Source: an uncultured Arachnia sp. (GTDB taxonomy: Bacteria; Actinomycetota; Actinomycetes; Propionibacteriales; Propionibacteriaceae). Taken from it: a stretch of DNA of 64,000 nucleotides. This document shows, piece by piece, positions 1 through 9,236 of this stretch (the stretch's first letter is position 1; the number at the start of each line of letters is the position of its first letter). Both the position numbers and the translations under genes were made by a program. The stretch lies in contig CAKUBE010000003.1 of assembly GCA_934636715.1 (NCBI GenBank), positions 108,509 to 172,508 on the forward strand. Direction: 5' to 3'. A model generated the notes under the pieces. That model did not search any database. It had not been told where the DNA came from and saw only the letters and a program-made list of their open reading frames with translations.

Positions 1-1
1 G

Positions 2-1054
2 GCGAGCCGCTCGGCCAGGTCCTGTTCGGCCAGCGCGTCGAGGACGGCCGTCAGGGAACCGTCGAGCACGGCGTCGAGGTTGTGCGCCTTGAAGCCGATC
101 CGGTGATCCGTGATCCGGTTCTCCGGGAAGTTGTAGGTGCGGATGCGCTCCGAGCGGTCGACGGTGCGGACCTGCGACTTGCGCGCGTCGGAGGCGGCCG
201 CGGCGGCCTTCTCCTCGGCCACCTGGATCAGGCGGGCACGGAGCATGCGCATGGCGGACTCGCGGTTCTGCAGCTGCGAGCGCTCGTTCTGGCAGCTGAC
301 GACCACGCCCGAGGGCAGGTGCGTGATGCGCACGGCCGAGTCGGTGGTGTTGACGCCCTGACCTCCGGGGCCTGAGGCGCGGAAGACGTCGATGCGGAGG
401 TCGTCGTCGTTGATCTCGACCTCGTCGGCCTCGACGTCGGGCATGACGAGCACGCCCGCCGCAGACGTGTGGATGCGCCCCTGGGACTCGGTGACGGGGA
501 CGCGCTGCACGCGGTGCACGCCGCCCTCGAACTTGAGCCGCCCGTACGGCCCGAACTCCTGGCCCCCTGTCGCCTTCACCGCGACGGTGACGGACTTGTA
601 GCCGCCGAGGTCGGTGGACTGCTCGTCGAGCACCTCGACCTTCCAGCCCACCTGTTCGGCGTAACGCGTGTACATCTTCAGCAGGTCGCCGGCGAACAGC
701 GCCGATTCGTCGCCGCCCTCGCCCGACTTGATCTCGACGAGCGCGTCCGCGTCGTCGTTGGGATCCCGCGGCGCGAGCAGCCGGGTGAGGCGCCCCGTCG
801 CCGTCGCGAGGCGGGCATCGATGTCGGCGACCTCCTCGGCGAAGGACGCATCCTCGGCGGCCAGCTCGGCCGCCGCCTCCCGGTCGTCGGTGAGCCTGCG
901 GTACTCCTCGATGCCCTCGACGATCGGCCGCAGCGCCGCGTACCGCCGCCCGACCTTGCGCGAGCGCGCCAGGTCCGCGTGCAGCGCGGGGTCGGCGAGC
1001 TGCGTCTCGAGGTCGTGGAACTCGTCGATCAGCGGTTGGGCGTTGTCGAACATT
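2..1054 (-). CDS. prfA: Peptide chain release factor 1, C-terminus cut by window edge
   Basis: This is class I release factor RF1, which recognises UAA/UAG in the ribosomal A site and triggers hydrolysis of the peptidyl-tRNA. The reading frame runs from the ATG at 1054 to the left edge without a stop. About 351 residues are visible against a family length near 360, so only a few C-terminal residues are missing. The catalytic GGQ loop is seen as [19 protein letters not shown] (around 346-370), preceded by the RF1 domain and followed by the helical C-terminal segment. The gene lies downstream of rpmE in the same direction, as in many Actinobacteria. A terminator-like hairpin and a tandem repeat lie between the two genes, so prfA probably has its own promoter. 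Confidence 0.95.
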
Positions 1055-1073
1055 CGGTGCTCCTGGGTGCGGT

Positions 1074-1190
1074 CTATTGGTTTCGACACGACGGCTCGCT
1101 GGCGCTCGCGCGTCGGCTCAACCAGCTGTCAGTGGCTCAACCAGCGGTGGGTGGCTCAACCAGCGGTGGGTGGTTCAACCAGCGGTCGGA
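1074..1190 (+). repeat. Dispersed intergenic repeat with 19-bp tandem units
   Basis: The block opens with TTGGTTTCGACACG, continues through a G+C-rich partly self-complementary middle, and ends with four tandem 19-bp copies related to GGCTCAACCAGCGGTGGGT (about 1115-1190; the first and last copies are degenerate). The same module, head plus GGCTCAACCAGC tail, occurs at 20634-20772 in the opposite orientation and at 40432-40494. It codes for nothing convincing and sits in the rpmE-prfA gap, where the prfA promoter is also expected. Confidence 0.8.
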
Positions 1191-1198
1191 TACAGAAA

Positions 1199-1234
1199 CG
1201 AACGCCCGGCCGGGGTGGCCCGGCCAGGCGTTCG
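1199..1234 (-). terminator. Probable terminator hairpin downstream of rpmE
   Basis: Two 16-nt arms (CGAACGCCCGGCCGGG and CCCGGCCAGGCGTTCG) flank a 4-nt loop. The single imperfect pair is a G-U wobble when read on the minus strand, which is the direction of rpmE transcription, and a C-A mismatch on the plus strand. A T-rich stretch (TTTCTGT) follows on the minus strand. The hairpin begins about 10 nt after the rpmE stop. Confidence 0.65.
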
Positions 1235-1243
1235 TGGAGGGAG

Positions 1244-1450
1244 CTACTTCTTGGCGTAGCGACGCTCGAACCGTGCGACGCGGCCGCCGGTGTCGAGGAT
1301 CTTCTGCTTGCCCGTGTAGAACGGGTGGCACTCGGCGCAGACGTCCGCGCTCATCGTGCCCTTCTTCAGCGTGCTGCGGGTGGTGAACGTGTTGCCGCAG
1401 GTGCAGTGCACCTCGGTCTCCACGTAGTCAGGGTGAATGCCCTGCTTCAT
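1244..1450 (-). CDS. rpmE: 50S ribosomal protein bL31 (zinc-binding form)
   Basis: This is a 68-aa ribosomal large-subunit protein. It begins [20 protein letters not shown], and four cysteines (C16, C18, C38, C41) form the zinc site of the C+ paralogue, as opposed to the zinc-free form made under zinc starvation. The start at 1450 is chosen because a strong ribosome-binding site (AGGAGATCC) lies just upstream and because homologues begin with this MKxGIHP sequence; the longer open frame upstream is not conserved-looking. It lies between rho and prfA on the same strand, the common actinobacterial order. Confidence 0.97.
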   Translation of the reverse strand: MKQGIHPDYVETEVHCTCGNTFTTRSTLKKGTMSADVCAECHPFYTGKQKILDTGGRVARFERRYAKK

Positions 1451-1548
1451 GATGGATCTCCTTTTGTCAGGTTGCCCGGGTCGCCTGAGGCGTGAACCGG
1501 CGCAATGGACCATTTTGCCGCGAATCGACGGCGAAACCAAGTTCGCGG

Positions 1549-3366
1549 CTATCCCTCTTGCGCGGGCGTCGTCTTCAGGACGCTCAGCAGGAAGTCGTGG
1601 TTGTTCGCGGTCTTCGCCATGCGCGACTTGAGCGTCTCGAGCGCGGCCTGGTCGTCGAGGCCGGAGAGCGCGCGGCGCAGCTTCCAGATGATGTTCAACT
1701 CGTCGCGGCCCAGCAGCAGGTCCTCGCGGCGCGTGCTGGATGCGTCGACGTCGATGGCCGGGAAGATGCGCTTGTCCGCCAGCTCGCGGCGCAGGCGCAG
1801 CTCCATGTTGCCGGTGCCCTTGAACTCCTCGAAGATGACCTCGTCCATCCGGGAGCCGGTCTCGATGAGCGCCGTGGCGAGGATGGTCAGCGAGCCGCCG
1901 TTCTCGATGTTGCGCGCCGCGCCGAAGAACTTCTTCGGCGGGTACAGCGCGGCGGAGTCCACGCCGCCGGACAGGATGCGACCCGACGCCGGAGCCGCAA
2001 GGTTGTAGGCGCGGCCGAGGCGCGTGATGCCGTCGAGCAGCACGACGACGTCGTGGCCCAGCTCGACGAGGCGCTTCGCCCGCTCGATGGCCAGCTCGGA
2101 GATCGTGGTGTGGTCCTCGGCGGGGCGGTCGAACGTCGAGGCGATGACCTCGCCGGAGACGGTGCGCTGGAAGTCGGTGACCTCCTCGGGGCGCTCGTCG
2201 ACCAGCACGACCATGAGGTGGACCTCGGGGTGGTTGGCGGCGATCGCGTTCGAGATGGCCTGCATCACCATCGTCTTGCCCGCCTTGGGCGGCGAGACGA
2301 TGAGGCCGCGCTGACCCTTGCCGATGGGCGCGACGAGGTCGATGATGCGGCCGGTGATCTGGTTCTGCACCGTCTCGATGCGCAGCCGCTCCTGCGGGTA
2401 CAGCGGGGTCAGCTTCGCGAACTCGGCGCGGCCCTTCGCCTTCTCCGGGTCGTCGCCGTTGACCGAGTCGAGACGCACGAGCGGGTTGAACTTCTCCTTG
2501 CGCTCCCCTTCTCGCGGCGTCCGGATGGCGCCGGTGATGACGTCGCCGCGGCGCAGGCCGTAACGGCGCACCGTCGACATCGCGACGTAGGCGTCGGCGG
2601 GGCCGGGCAGGTAGCCGGTGGTGCGGACGAAGGCGTAGTTGTCGAGGATGTCGACGATGCCGGAGATGCTCGCCAGGACGTCGTCCTCGGCGACGACAGG
2701 CTCGGCCTCCATGCGCTCGAGGCCCTGTCCGCCCCGGCCGGTGCGGCGATTGGTGTTGCTCCGGTCGCGGTTGCGACGACGGCGGCCGCGGCGGCCATCG
2801 CCGTCGTCGTAGCCCATGGGCTCCGGCTGCACGACGGGCTTCGTGGGGGGGACGACGCCTTGGGCGCCCATCGCGGCGTCGAGCAGGTCGCCGACCTCGC
2901 TGATGACCTCCTGCTGACCGCCGTTGCGGTCACGATCGCCGCGGCCCCGACGACGACGGCTGCGCGACGACGTGCCCTCGCCCTTTTCCTCCTGCGGGGC
3001 ACGCTCCGCCGCCTGATCGGCGCCGGCGTCCGCCTTGGGCTCGTTCCTGCGGCTCTCAGCCTGGGGCTCGCTCCTGCGCGTCTCCTGCGGGGGCTCGGCG
3101 GGCGCCTCTGCCTTCGCGGGGCGCTCCTCCTTCACGAGCCGCTCCTGCGTGGCCTCGCCTGCCGGACGCTCCGCCCTGCGGCGCGGCCGCTCCGCGGCGG
3201 GCGCGGAGCCGGAGCCCTGGCCGCCCGCGGACTGGATCGCGGTGACGAGGTCGCCCTTGCGCATCGCCGAGGTGCCCTTGATGCCGAGGGTTCCGGCAAG
3301 GGACTTCAACTCGACGAGCTTCATGCTGCCGAGGTTCACGGATTCGCTCAACGAATGTCCTTCCAT
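1549..3366 (-). CDS. rho: Transcription termination factor Rho
   Basis: This is the hexameric RNA-dependent ATPase and RNA translocase that ends untranslated transcripts. The 605 residues contain a Rho_N SAP-like segment (about 15-48), a long low-complexity Arg/Glu-rich insertion (about 50-215, with [14 protein letters not shown] and [13 protein letters not shown]), the cold-shock RNA-binding domain (about 235-285), the P-loop SPPKAGKT (about 358-365) and a Walker B around [11 protein letters not shown]. The insertion is typical of high-G+C Actinobacteria and is reported there to add RNA-binding capacity. The protein is much longer than the 419-aa E. coli Rho for that reason. It follows thrB with a gap of about 160 bp that probably holds its promoter. 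Confidence 0.97.
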   Translation of the reverse strand: MEGHSLSESVNLGSMKLVELKSLAGTLGIKGTSAMRKGDLVTAIQSAGGQGSGSAPAAERPRRRAERPAGEATQERLVKEERPAKAEAPAEPPQETRRSEPQAESRRNEPKADAGADQAAERAPQEEKGEGTSSRSRRRRGRGDRDRNGGQQEVISEVGDLLDAAMGAQGVVPPTKPVVQPEPMGYDDGDGRRGRRRRNRDRSNTNRRTGRGGQGLERMEAEPVVAEDDVLASISGIVDILDNYAFVRTTGYLPGPADAYVAMSTVRRYGLRRGDVITGAIRTPREGERKEKFNPLVRLDSVNGDDPEKAKGRAEFAKLTPLYPQERLRIETVQNQITGRIIDLVAPIGKGQRGLIVSPPKAGKTMVMQAISNAIAANHPEVHLMVVLVDERPEEVTDFQRTVSGEVIASTFDRPAEDHTTISELAIERAKRLVELGHDVVVLLDGITRLGRAYNLAAPASGRILSGGVDSAALYPPKKFFGAARNIENGGSLTILATALIETGSRMDEVIFEEFKGTGNMELRLRRELADKRIFPAIDVDASSTRREDLLLGRDELNIIWKLRRALSGLDDQAALETLKSRMAKTANNHDFLLSVLKTTPAQEG

Positions 3367-3526
3367 GGTGCCGACCGGCGCGGGTCAGGTATGCGGCGCA
3401 AACCGTCGGCGGGTGAAGATGAGGTGATTTCCGAGCCGCGTCCGCCCTCCGGGGCAACTGGCCTCCAGCGGCGCGTCGGTCAAAACCAAAGGTAATCCTA
3501 GCAAGGCGGACCGCCTTGGCAAATAA

Positions 3527-4420
3527 TCAGGCCGACTCGGTGAGCACGACGCCGTGCGCAGGCCGCAGCCGACGGACCTCGAAGCCCTCCGCCGGCACCT
3601 CGAACGCGGCGGCGAGCTGCGCCGTCGGCCCGACGGCGATGACGGTCGGACCCGCCCCGGAGATGGTGGCGGGAACGCCCGCGGCCCGCAGCCGCAGCAT
3701 CAACTCGTAGGACTCCGGCATCATCGGCGCGCGGTACTGCTGGTGCAGGCGATCGGCGGTGGCGTCGAAGAGCAGGTCGGGACGCAGCGTCAGCGCCAAC
3801 GGCAGCACCGCCGCCGTGATGGCCTGCGCGACGGCGTCCTCGCGGGATACCCGGTCGGGCAGCAGCGCGCGAGCCTCGTCCGTGGAGCACTCGATGTCGG
3901 GCACGAACGAGACGGCCTCGAAGTCGTCGGGCAGCGGCAACTGCACCAGCGACACCCGACCCTCGCGCGACCAGGCGAGGATCGCTCCTCCCCACGCCGC
4001 CGCGCCGGCGTTGTCCGGGTGCCCCTCGACGTCGGTGGCGAGCCGCGTGACGACCGCGGGGTCGAGCGGCTCGCCCGGCTTGGCGATCCCCCAGGCGAGG
4101 GCGAGTCCCGCGACGATCGCGGCCGCCGAGGACCCGAGGCCCCGCGAGTGGGGAATGGTGTTGTGGCTCGTCAGACGCATGCCGGGCACCGGGACGCCGA
4201 ACGCGTCGAGGCCGCGGAGGACAGAGGCCACGACGAGGTGCCGCTCGTCGCGGGGCACCTGGTCCGCGCCCTCGCCGGTCACCTCGACCTCGAGCCCGGG
4301 GGCGTCGAGGATCTCGAGCGTCAACTCGTCGTACCAGTCGAAGGCCATCCCGACGCAGTCGAAGCCGGAGCCGAGGTTCGCGGTGGTTGCCGGGACGCGG
4401 ACCGCGAGCCGACGCCCCAT
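3527..4420 (-). CDS. thrB: Homoserine kinase
   Basis: A GHMP-family kinase that phosphorylates L-homoserine to O-phospho-L-homoserine in threonine synthesis. The 297-aa protein starts with VRVPATTANLGSGFDCVGMA, the family's N-terminal substrate motif, and has the GHMP ATP-binding motif PHSRGLGSSAAAIVAG near residue 95. It begins 1 nt after the hom stop codon and so is translationally linked to it. In most Actinobacteria threonine synthase (thrC) lies between hom and thrB; here it does not. Confidence 0.96.
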   Translation of the reverse strand: MGRRLAVRVPATTANLGSGFDCVGMAFDWYDELTLEILDAPGLEVEVTGEGADQVPRDERHLVVASVLRGLDAFGVPVPGMRLTSHNTIPHSRGLGSSAAAIVAGLALAWGIAKPGEPLDPAVVTRLATDVEGHPDNAGAAAWGGAILAWSREGRVSLVQLPLPDDFEAVSFVPDIECSTDEARALLPDRVSREDAVAQAITAAVLPLALTLRPDLLFDATADRLHQQYRAPMMPESYELMLRLRAAGVPATISGAGPTVIAVGPTAQLAAAFEVPAEGFEVRRLRPAHGVVLTESA

Positions 4421-4421
4421 C

Positions 4422-5729
4422 TCAGAAGCCCTCGACCCGCATGACGCGCACCGGCGAACAGACGAAGTCCGCCTCGCGCAGTTCGGCGACGACCTTGCCG
4501 AGGTTGTCCTCGGAGGTGGCGTGCGTCATGATCCCGAGCCGCGCCGGGAGTTCCTCCACGCCGTCGGCGTCCTCCTGGTAGCCCTGCTGGACGACGCGCA
4601 GCGACACGTCGTGGCTGCCGAACACCGCCGCGCAGCGGGCGAGCACGCCGGGGCGGTCGACGACCTCGAGCGTGACGTAGAACTGCGCGGTCGACTCGCC
4701 GATGGGCGCGACGGGGCGGGCGGTGTACGCCGCGCCCGAATGACCCCGGGTGCCGCGGGTCCGGTTGCGGGCGGCGGTGACGACGTCGCCCATGACGGCG
4801 CTCGCCGTCGGCGCGCCGCCGGCGCCCTGGCCGAGGAACATGAGCTCGCCGGCCTCGCGAGAGTTCACGAAGATCGCGTTGCGGGCGCCGGAGACGCTGG
4901 CGAGCGGATGCTTGTTGGAGACCATCGCGGGGTGCACCTTGACGATGACCCGCTCCTTGTCGTCGGTCAGTTTCGCGATGGCCAGCAGCTTGATGGTGCA
5001 GCCCATCTGGTCGGCCGCGGCGATGTCGTCGGCCGTCACCTGGGTGATGCCCTCGCAGCTGACCTCGTCCAGCGTCACCTCCGTGTGGAAGGCGAGCCCC
5101 GCGAGGATCGCGGCCTTCGCCGCGGCGTCGTGTCCCTCGACGTCGGCCGTGGGGTCGGCCTCCGCGTAGCCGAGGGCCTGCGCCTCGGCGAGCGCCTCCT
5201 CGAAGCCCACGCCGTCGGTGACCATCTTGTCGAGGATGAAGTTGGTGGTGCCGTTGACGATGCCCATGACTTCGGTGATCTCGTCGCCGACGAGCGACTC
5301 GCGCAGCGGGCGGATGATCGGGATCGCGCCCGCGACGGCCGCCTCGTAGTACAGGTCGACGCCCTTCGCCTCCGCCGCCTTCGACAGCACACCCAGCTCG
5401 TTGGCGAGCAGCGCCTTGTTGGCCGTCACCACGGAGGCGCCGTGCTCGATCGCGGTCGCGAGCAGCGTGCCCGCGGGCTCGATGCCGCCGATCAGCTCGA
5501 CGACGACGTCGACGTCTCCGCGGCTGACGAGCGCCATGGCGTCGGTGGTGAACAGCGCGGGGTCGACGCCGGGGCGCTCGACATCCTCGCGGCGCACCCC
5601 GATGCCGACCAGCTCCAGCCGACGGCCGATGCGCGACTCGAGCGTGTCGCCCTCGGCGAGGATGATCCTCGCCACCTGCGACCCGACGACGCCCGCGCCC
5701 AGCAGGGCGACCTTCAGCGGCTTGCTCAC
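4422..5729 (-). CDS. hom: Homoserine dehydrogenase with ACT domain
   Basis: Catalyses NAD(P)H-dependent reduction of aspartate semialdehyde to homoserine, the branch point leading to threonine and methionine. The 435 residues show the Rossmann motif VALLGAGVVGSQVAR at the N-terminus, the substrate segment YYEAAVAGAIPIIRPLRESL with the G-I-V-N-G-T-TN-F-I loop following, and a C-terminal ACT regulatory domain (about 355-430, FYVTLEVVDRPGVLARCAAV) that normally confers threonine feedback inhibition. Its start overlaps the lysA stop by 4 nt, giving a lysA-hom-thrB operon. Confidence 0.97.
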   Translation of the reverse strand: MSKPLKVALLGAGVVGSQVARIILAEGDTLESRIGRRLELVGIGVRREDVERPGVDPALFTTDAMALVSRGDVDVVVELIGGIEPAGTLLATAIEHGASVVTANKALLANELGVLSKAAEAKGVDLYYEAAVAGAIPIIRPLRESLVGDEITEVMGIVNGTTNFILDKMVTDGVGFEEALAEAQALGYAEADPTADVEGHDAAAKAAILAGLAFHTEVTLDEVSCEGITQVTADDIAAADQMGCTIKLLAIAKLTDDKERVIVKVHPAMVSNKHPLASVSGARNAIFVNSREAGELMFLGQGAGGAPTASAVMGDVVTAARNRTRGTRGHSGAAYTARPVAPIGESTAQFYVTLEVVDRPGVLARCAAVFGSHDVSLRVVQQGYQEDADGVEELPARLGIMTHATSEDNLGKVVAELREADFVCSPVRVMRVEGF

Positions 5730-7129
5730 TCTCCCACGTCCAATCTCATGAGGTCTTCCAGGGTCTCGCGCCGCAGCATCGTCGAGGTGACGCCGTCCCG
5801 CACGCTGACCACCGGAGGCTTGGGAACCTGATTGTAGTTACTCGCCATGCTGCGGGCGTACGCGCCCGAGCCGGGCACGGCGATGAGGTCGCCGATGGCG
5901 ATGTCGGCGGGCAGGAACACGTCCCGGATGAGGATGTCTCCTCCCTCGCAGTGCTTGCCGACGACGCGGCTCAGCACCGCCGGCTGCGCGGAAACCCGGT
6001 TGGCGATGACGCCCGAGTACTCCGCCGCGTACAGGGCGGGCCGGATGTTGTCGCTCATGCCGCCGTCGACGCTGACGTACAGGCGGGACTTGCCGCCCTC
6101 CAGTTCCACCAGCTTGATGGTGCCGACGCGGTAGATCGCCACGCCGGCGGGGCCGCAGATCGCGCGGCCGGGCTCGATGCTGAGGTGCGGGCGAGCGAGA
6201 CCGAACGCGCGGCACTCGTGGTCGATCATCTCCTCGAAGGCCGCGGCGAGGTCGGCGGCGCCCAGGGGCGAGTCGGCGCTGGTGTAGGAGATGCCGAAGC
6301 CCCCGCCGAGGTCCAGCTCCGGCAGCTCGACGCCGGTGGCCGTGCGGAACTGCGACGCGAGCTTGAGGGTGCGGCGGATGGCGACCTCGAAGCCGAAGGT
6401 CTCGAAGATCTGCGACCCGATGTGGCTGTGGATGCCGCGGAGATCCAGGTACGGCGACGCCTGGCAGCGCACCAGCGCGGTCAGCGCCTGCCCGCCCATG
6501 ATGCTGAGGCCGAACTTCTGGTCCTCGTGCGCCGTCGCGATGTACTCGTGCGTGTGGGCCTCGACGCCGGTGGTGACGCGGACCAGCACCGATGCCCGGT
6601 GCCCGCCCGCGGCGCAAGCCGCCTCGAGCCGGTTGATCTCGTCGAAGGAGTCGACGATGATCCGCCCGACGCCCTGCACGAGCGCGAACGCGATCTCCTC
6701 CTCGGACTTGTTGTTGCCGTGCATGCCGAGGCGCTCCGCGGGCATGCCGCCCGCGAGCGCGATGCGCATCTCGCCCATGGTGGTGACGTCGAGGTTGAGC
6801 CCCTCCTCCGCCGCCCAGCGCGCCACGCGTCGGGTCAGCAGCGCCTTGCCCGCGTAGTAGACGGACCAGCCGGGGAACGCGTCACGGAACGCCGCGGCCC
6901 GCGCACGGAAGTCGGCCTCGTCGATCACGTAGGCGGGCGTGCCATGCTCCTCGGCGACGTCGGTGAGCCGCGCGCCGCCCACGACGACCACTCCGTCGTG
7001 GTCGCGGTGGGTGCCGCGGGGCCAGAGGCTCAGGTCGAGCTCGTTGAGGTCTTCCGGCAGCTCCAGCCAGGTCGGCCCGCCCTGCGCGGCGTCGGCATGG
7101 ATGGACCCCGCGATGTGCATGTGCGTCAT
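5726..7129 (-). CDS. lysA: Diaminopimelate decarboxylase
   Basis: A PLP enzyme that decarboxylates meso-diaminopimelate to L-lysine, the last step of lysine synthesis. The PLP lysine lies in VYYAGKALL. Other family motifs are MHGNNKSEEE, LDLGGGFGISYTS, SIEPGRAICGPAG and the GGMSDNIRPALY segment. I start at the ATG at 7129; a GTG at 7156 in the same frame would add nine residues, and neither has a convincing ribosome-binding site. It is the first gene of the lysA-hom-thrB operon (4-nt overlap with hom). argS, which often precedes lysA, is not here; a small lipoprotein gene is. Confidence 0.95.
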   Translation of the reverse strand: MTHMHIAGSIHADAAQGGPTWLELPEDLNELDLSLWPRGTHRDHDGVVVVGGARLTDVAEEHGTPAYVIDEADFRARAAAFRDAFPGWSVYYAGKALLTRRVARWAAEEGLNLDVTTMGEMRIALAGGMPAERLGMHGNNKSEEEIAFALVQGVGRIIVDSFDEINRLEAACAAGGHRASVLVRVTTGVEAHTHEYIATAHEDQKFGLSIMGGQALTALVRCQASPYLDLRGIHSHIGSQIFETFGFEVAIRRTLKLASQFRTATGVELPELDLGGGFGISYTSADSPLGAADLAAAFEEMIDHECRAFGLARPHLSIEPGRAICGPAGVAIYRVGTIKLVELEGGKSRLYVSVDGGMSDNIRPALYAAEYSGVIANRVSAQPAVLSRVVGKHCEGGDILIRDVFLPADIAIGDLIAVPGSGAYARSMASNYNQVPKPPVVSVRDGVTSTMLRRETLEDLMRLDVGE

Positions 7130-7174
7130 GAGGGAAAAGCCTGCCAGAGCGCCCACCAGCGACCCAATCGTCGT

Positions 7175-7672
7175 TCAGCCGACGGACACCTCGACGAGCT
7201 TGTTTCCGCGCAGGACGAGGCCCGCGGGGTCGGCGACGGGTGCGCCGTCGGCCGTGACGGTCAGCCCGCCGCAGGCGGCGCCGAGGCAGTCGTCGTCGAA
7301 CCTGACGCCCCAGAGCGTGAAGAACTGGCCGAGCGTCGCGTCGTGGTTGCCCTCGCCCTCCAGCCAGACCTCTCCCCCGACGTCGTGCGTGTGCAGGGGT
7401 GCCTGGATGGCGCGCCGGCGGTCGACGCCGATGTGCGCGGGAACCTCGACGGGGGTGCCGTCGACGGTGACCTCGATACGCAGGATCCAGGGGTCGGCGT
7501 CGTCGCCGAGGCTGAGCTCGGGCGCGCCGGCGGCCGCGATGTAGCTGATCGCGTCGCGCGGCGCCGCCCACGGCGGGGCGGTCTCGCGCATCACCGCGGG
7601 CTCCGGCTCCGGGCGCGACACGCAGCCGCCGAGCAGCAGGGCGGCCGCGAGGACGGGAGCTAACCAACGCAC
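7175..7672 (-). CDS. Putative lipoprotein of unknown function
   Basis: A 165-aa protein beginning with a lipoprotein signal: positively charged start, hydrophobic core and lipobox LLLGGC (Cys at about 17). It is therefore probably anchored on the outer face of the membrane. The mature part has one compact domain with the segment IQAPLHTHDVGGEVWLEG followed by TLGQFFTLWGVRF. I recognise this His-Thr-His-Asp plus LGQFF pattern from uncharacterised bacterial exported proteins, but I know no assigned function. Two cysteines (DDDCLGAACGG) could form a disulfide. It is co-directional with lysA at a gap of about 45 nt, which may be coincidental. Confidence 0.8.
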   Translation of the reverse strand: MRWLAPVLAAALLLGGCVSRPEPEPAVMRETAPPWAAPRDAISYIAAAGAPELSLGDDADPWILRIEVTVDGTPVEVPAHIGVDRRRAIQAPLHTHDVGGEVWLEGEGNHDATLGQFFTLWGVRFDDDCLGAACGGLTVTADGAPVADPAGLVLRGNKLVEVSVG

Positions 7673-7775
7673 GCGACGAGCCTAGTGGCCCGTCGCGTGT
7701 CGACGATCCCGCCGGGCGCACCTCCCGGCCCGTTAGTGCTAACCTTTCCCAGGTCGCTTTCGTCGGCGACGACTG

Positions 7776-7850
7776 GCCCCCGTAGCTCAGGGGATAGAGC
7801 ACCGCCCTCCGGAGGCGGGAGCCGAGGTTCGAATCCTCGCGGGGGCGCCA
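7776..7850 (+). tRNA. tRNA-Arg (anticodon CCG)
   Basis: A complete cloverleaf can be folded by eye. The acceptor stem GCCCCCG pairs with CGGGGGC. The D arm GCTCAGGGGATAGAGC follows. The anticodon stem CCGCC/GGCGG encloses the loop CTCCGGA (anticodon CCG, reading the CGG codon), and the T loop is GTTCGAATC. The discriminator G is followed by an encoded CCA at 7848-7850. Confidence 0.95.
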
Positions 7851-7878
7851 GCCGAATCCAGATCGGGGAAGGCGGGAA

Positions 7879-9162
7879 GTGACCATCGAATCCCCGCCGC
7901 GGCCGTCCATCGAGGATCACCTCTTCCGGATCACCGCACTCCTGGCGACCTTCGTCTTCACCCGCATCCTCATCGCGATGTCGCTGCGGCTCGAGCAGGT
8001 CGCGTTCGTGGCCAACGACGTCTCCTATTACACCGCCTACCTGTACCAGTTCGAGCAGGGCGACCTCTCCGCGATGCGGGAGTACCCCATGCCCGCGGTC
8101 TGGATCCTCCAGGCGATCTACACGATCGGCGGCGGGTGGGAGACCTGGACGCCGTGGTACCGCGGCAGCATGCTCGCGCTCGACCTCGTCGTCGCCGCCA
8201 CGCTCTACCGCCGCACCACCTTCACCGCCACGCTGTTCTGGATCCTGTTCACCGGCGCGCAGGGCGCGATCGTGTGGTTCCGGTTCGACCTCATCCCGGC
8301 GGCGCTCGTGACCTGGGCCTGCGTCCTGCTCCTCCGGCGACCCGCGGTCTCCGGTGCCCTGATCGGGCTCGGGGCGGCGATCAAGCTCTGGCCCGCGCTG
8401 CTGATCGGGCCGCTCCTCGCCCCGGACCCGCTCCGTGCCGGGCCGGCCCGACGGCGACTCCTCGGCTTCGGCATCACCGGAGTCGGCCTGGCGCTCGCGT
8501 CGCTCGCCGCCGTCGGGTGGGAGCGGACGGTCTCCCCCGTCGCTTGGCAGGGAGGGCGCGGGCTGCAGATCGAGTCCGTCCCCGCGACGCCCCTGATGTG
8601 GCTGCGCACCTTCACGGACAACCCGTCGTGGGACATCAAGCTCTCCGACTACAACGCGCTCGAGATCGTGGCCGGCTCCCCCGGCGTCGACGCCATGCTC
8701 GTGGTCGCGACGGTCCTGACGGCCGCGACCGTCGCGCTGACGGCGTGGCTGTCCGTCCGGCTGATCAGGAACCTCGGCAGCGACGACGCGCGCCTGCAGC
8801 CCGCCGTTCTCTTCGCCATGCTCGCCGTCGTCCTCGCGATCGTCGTGTCGAACAAGACCCTCTCGCCGCAGTACATCCTGTGGTTGGGCGGTCCGGTAGC
8901 CGCCCTCCTGCTGGCCCCGATGCCCCCTCGCCTGCGCCGGCACGTCCGCGTCCAGGCGGTCGCGCTGGTGCTCGTCGGCGCCCTCACCCAGCTCAGCTAT
9001 CCCTGGGGCGCATACGGCGTCATGGCCATCCCGCTCGGCTCCGGCCCGGAGACCGCGGTGCTCATCCTGCGCAACCTCGCGCTGGTGATCCTGACGGCCC
9101 ATGCCGTGTGGCTCGCGGTCGTATCCAGCCGCCGTGCGTCGTCAACCGAATCTTCCCTTTAA
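7879..9162 (+). CDS. GT87/DUF2029-like polytopic membrane glycosyltransferase
   Basis: A 427-aa integral membrane protein with about ten hydrophobic segments. The pattern FRFDLIPAALV followed by GLGAAIKLWPALLIGPL is characteristic of the DUF2029 (GT87) family, whose studied actinobacterial members are polyprenyl-phosphomannose-dependent mannosyltransferases that extend lipoglycans or glycoproteins at the outer face of the membrane. The GTG start at 7879 has an upstream GGCGGGAA ribosome-binding site. The gene stands alone between the tRNA and kgd. The donor and acceptor cannot be told from sequence; the family assignment is good and the substrate is unknown. Confidence 0.8.
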   Translation: MTIESPPRPSIEDHLFRITALLATFVFTRILIAMSLRLEQVAFVANDVSYYTAYLYQFEQGDLSAMREYPMPAVWILQAIYTIGGGWETWTPWYRGSMLALDLVVAATLYRRTTFTATLFWILFTGAQGAIVWFRFDLIPAALVTWACVLLLRRPAVSGALIGLGAAIKLWPALLIGPLLAPDPLRAGPARRRLLGFGITGVGLALASLAAVGWERTVSPVAWQGGRGLQIESVPATPLMWLRTFTDNPSWDIKLSDYNALEIVAGSPGVDAMLVVATVLTAATVALTAWLSVRLIRNLGSDDARLQPAVLFAMLAVVLAIVVSNKTLSPQYILWLGGPVAALLLAPMPPRLRRHVRVQAVALVLVGALTQLSYPWGAYGVMAIPLGSGPETAVLILRNLALVILTAHAVWLAVVSSRRASSTESSL

Positions 9163-9236
9163 CGGGTAAGCTAGCCGGGCAGCCGCAGCCGCCTGCGGGA
9201 ACTCACACACAGAGGGGATTGTGGCACCGGCCACTA

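Noticed and set aside
1115..1190. Tandem 19-bp repeats considered as a CRISPR array
   Set aside because: There are no spacers between the units, only four copies, no cas genes, and the unit recurs elsewhere as part of a dispersed repeat.
8136..9236. A longer kgd start in the same frame upstream, inside the GT87 gene
   Set aside because: The upstream translation is an Arg/Pro-rich shadow of the membrane-protein gene; homologues start near the FGANSWLIDEM region.
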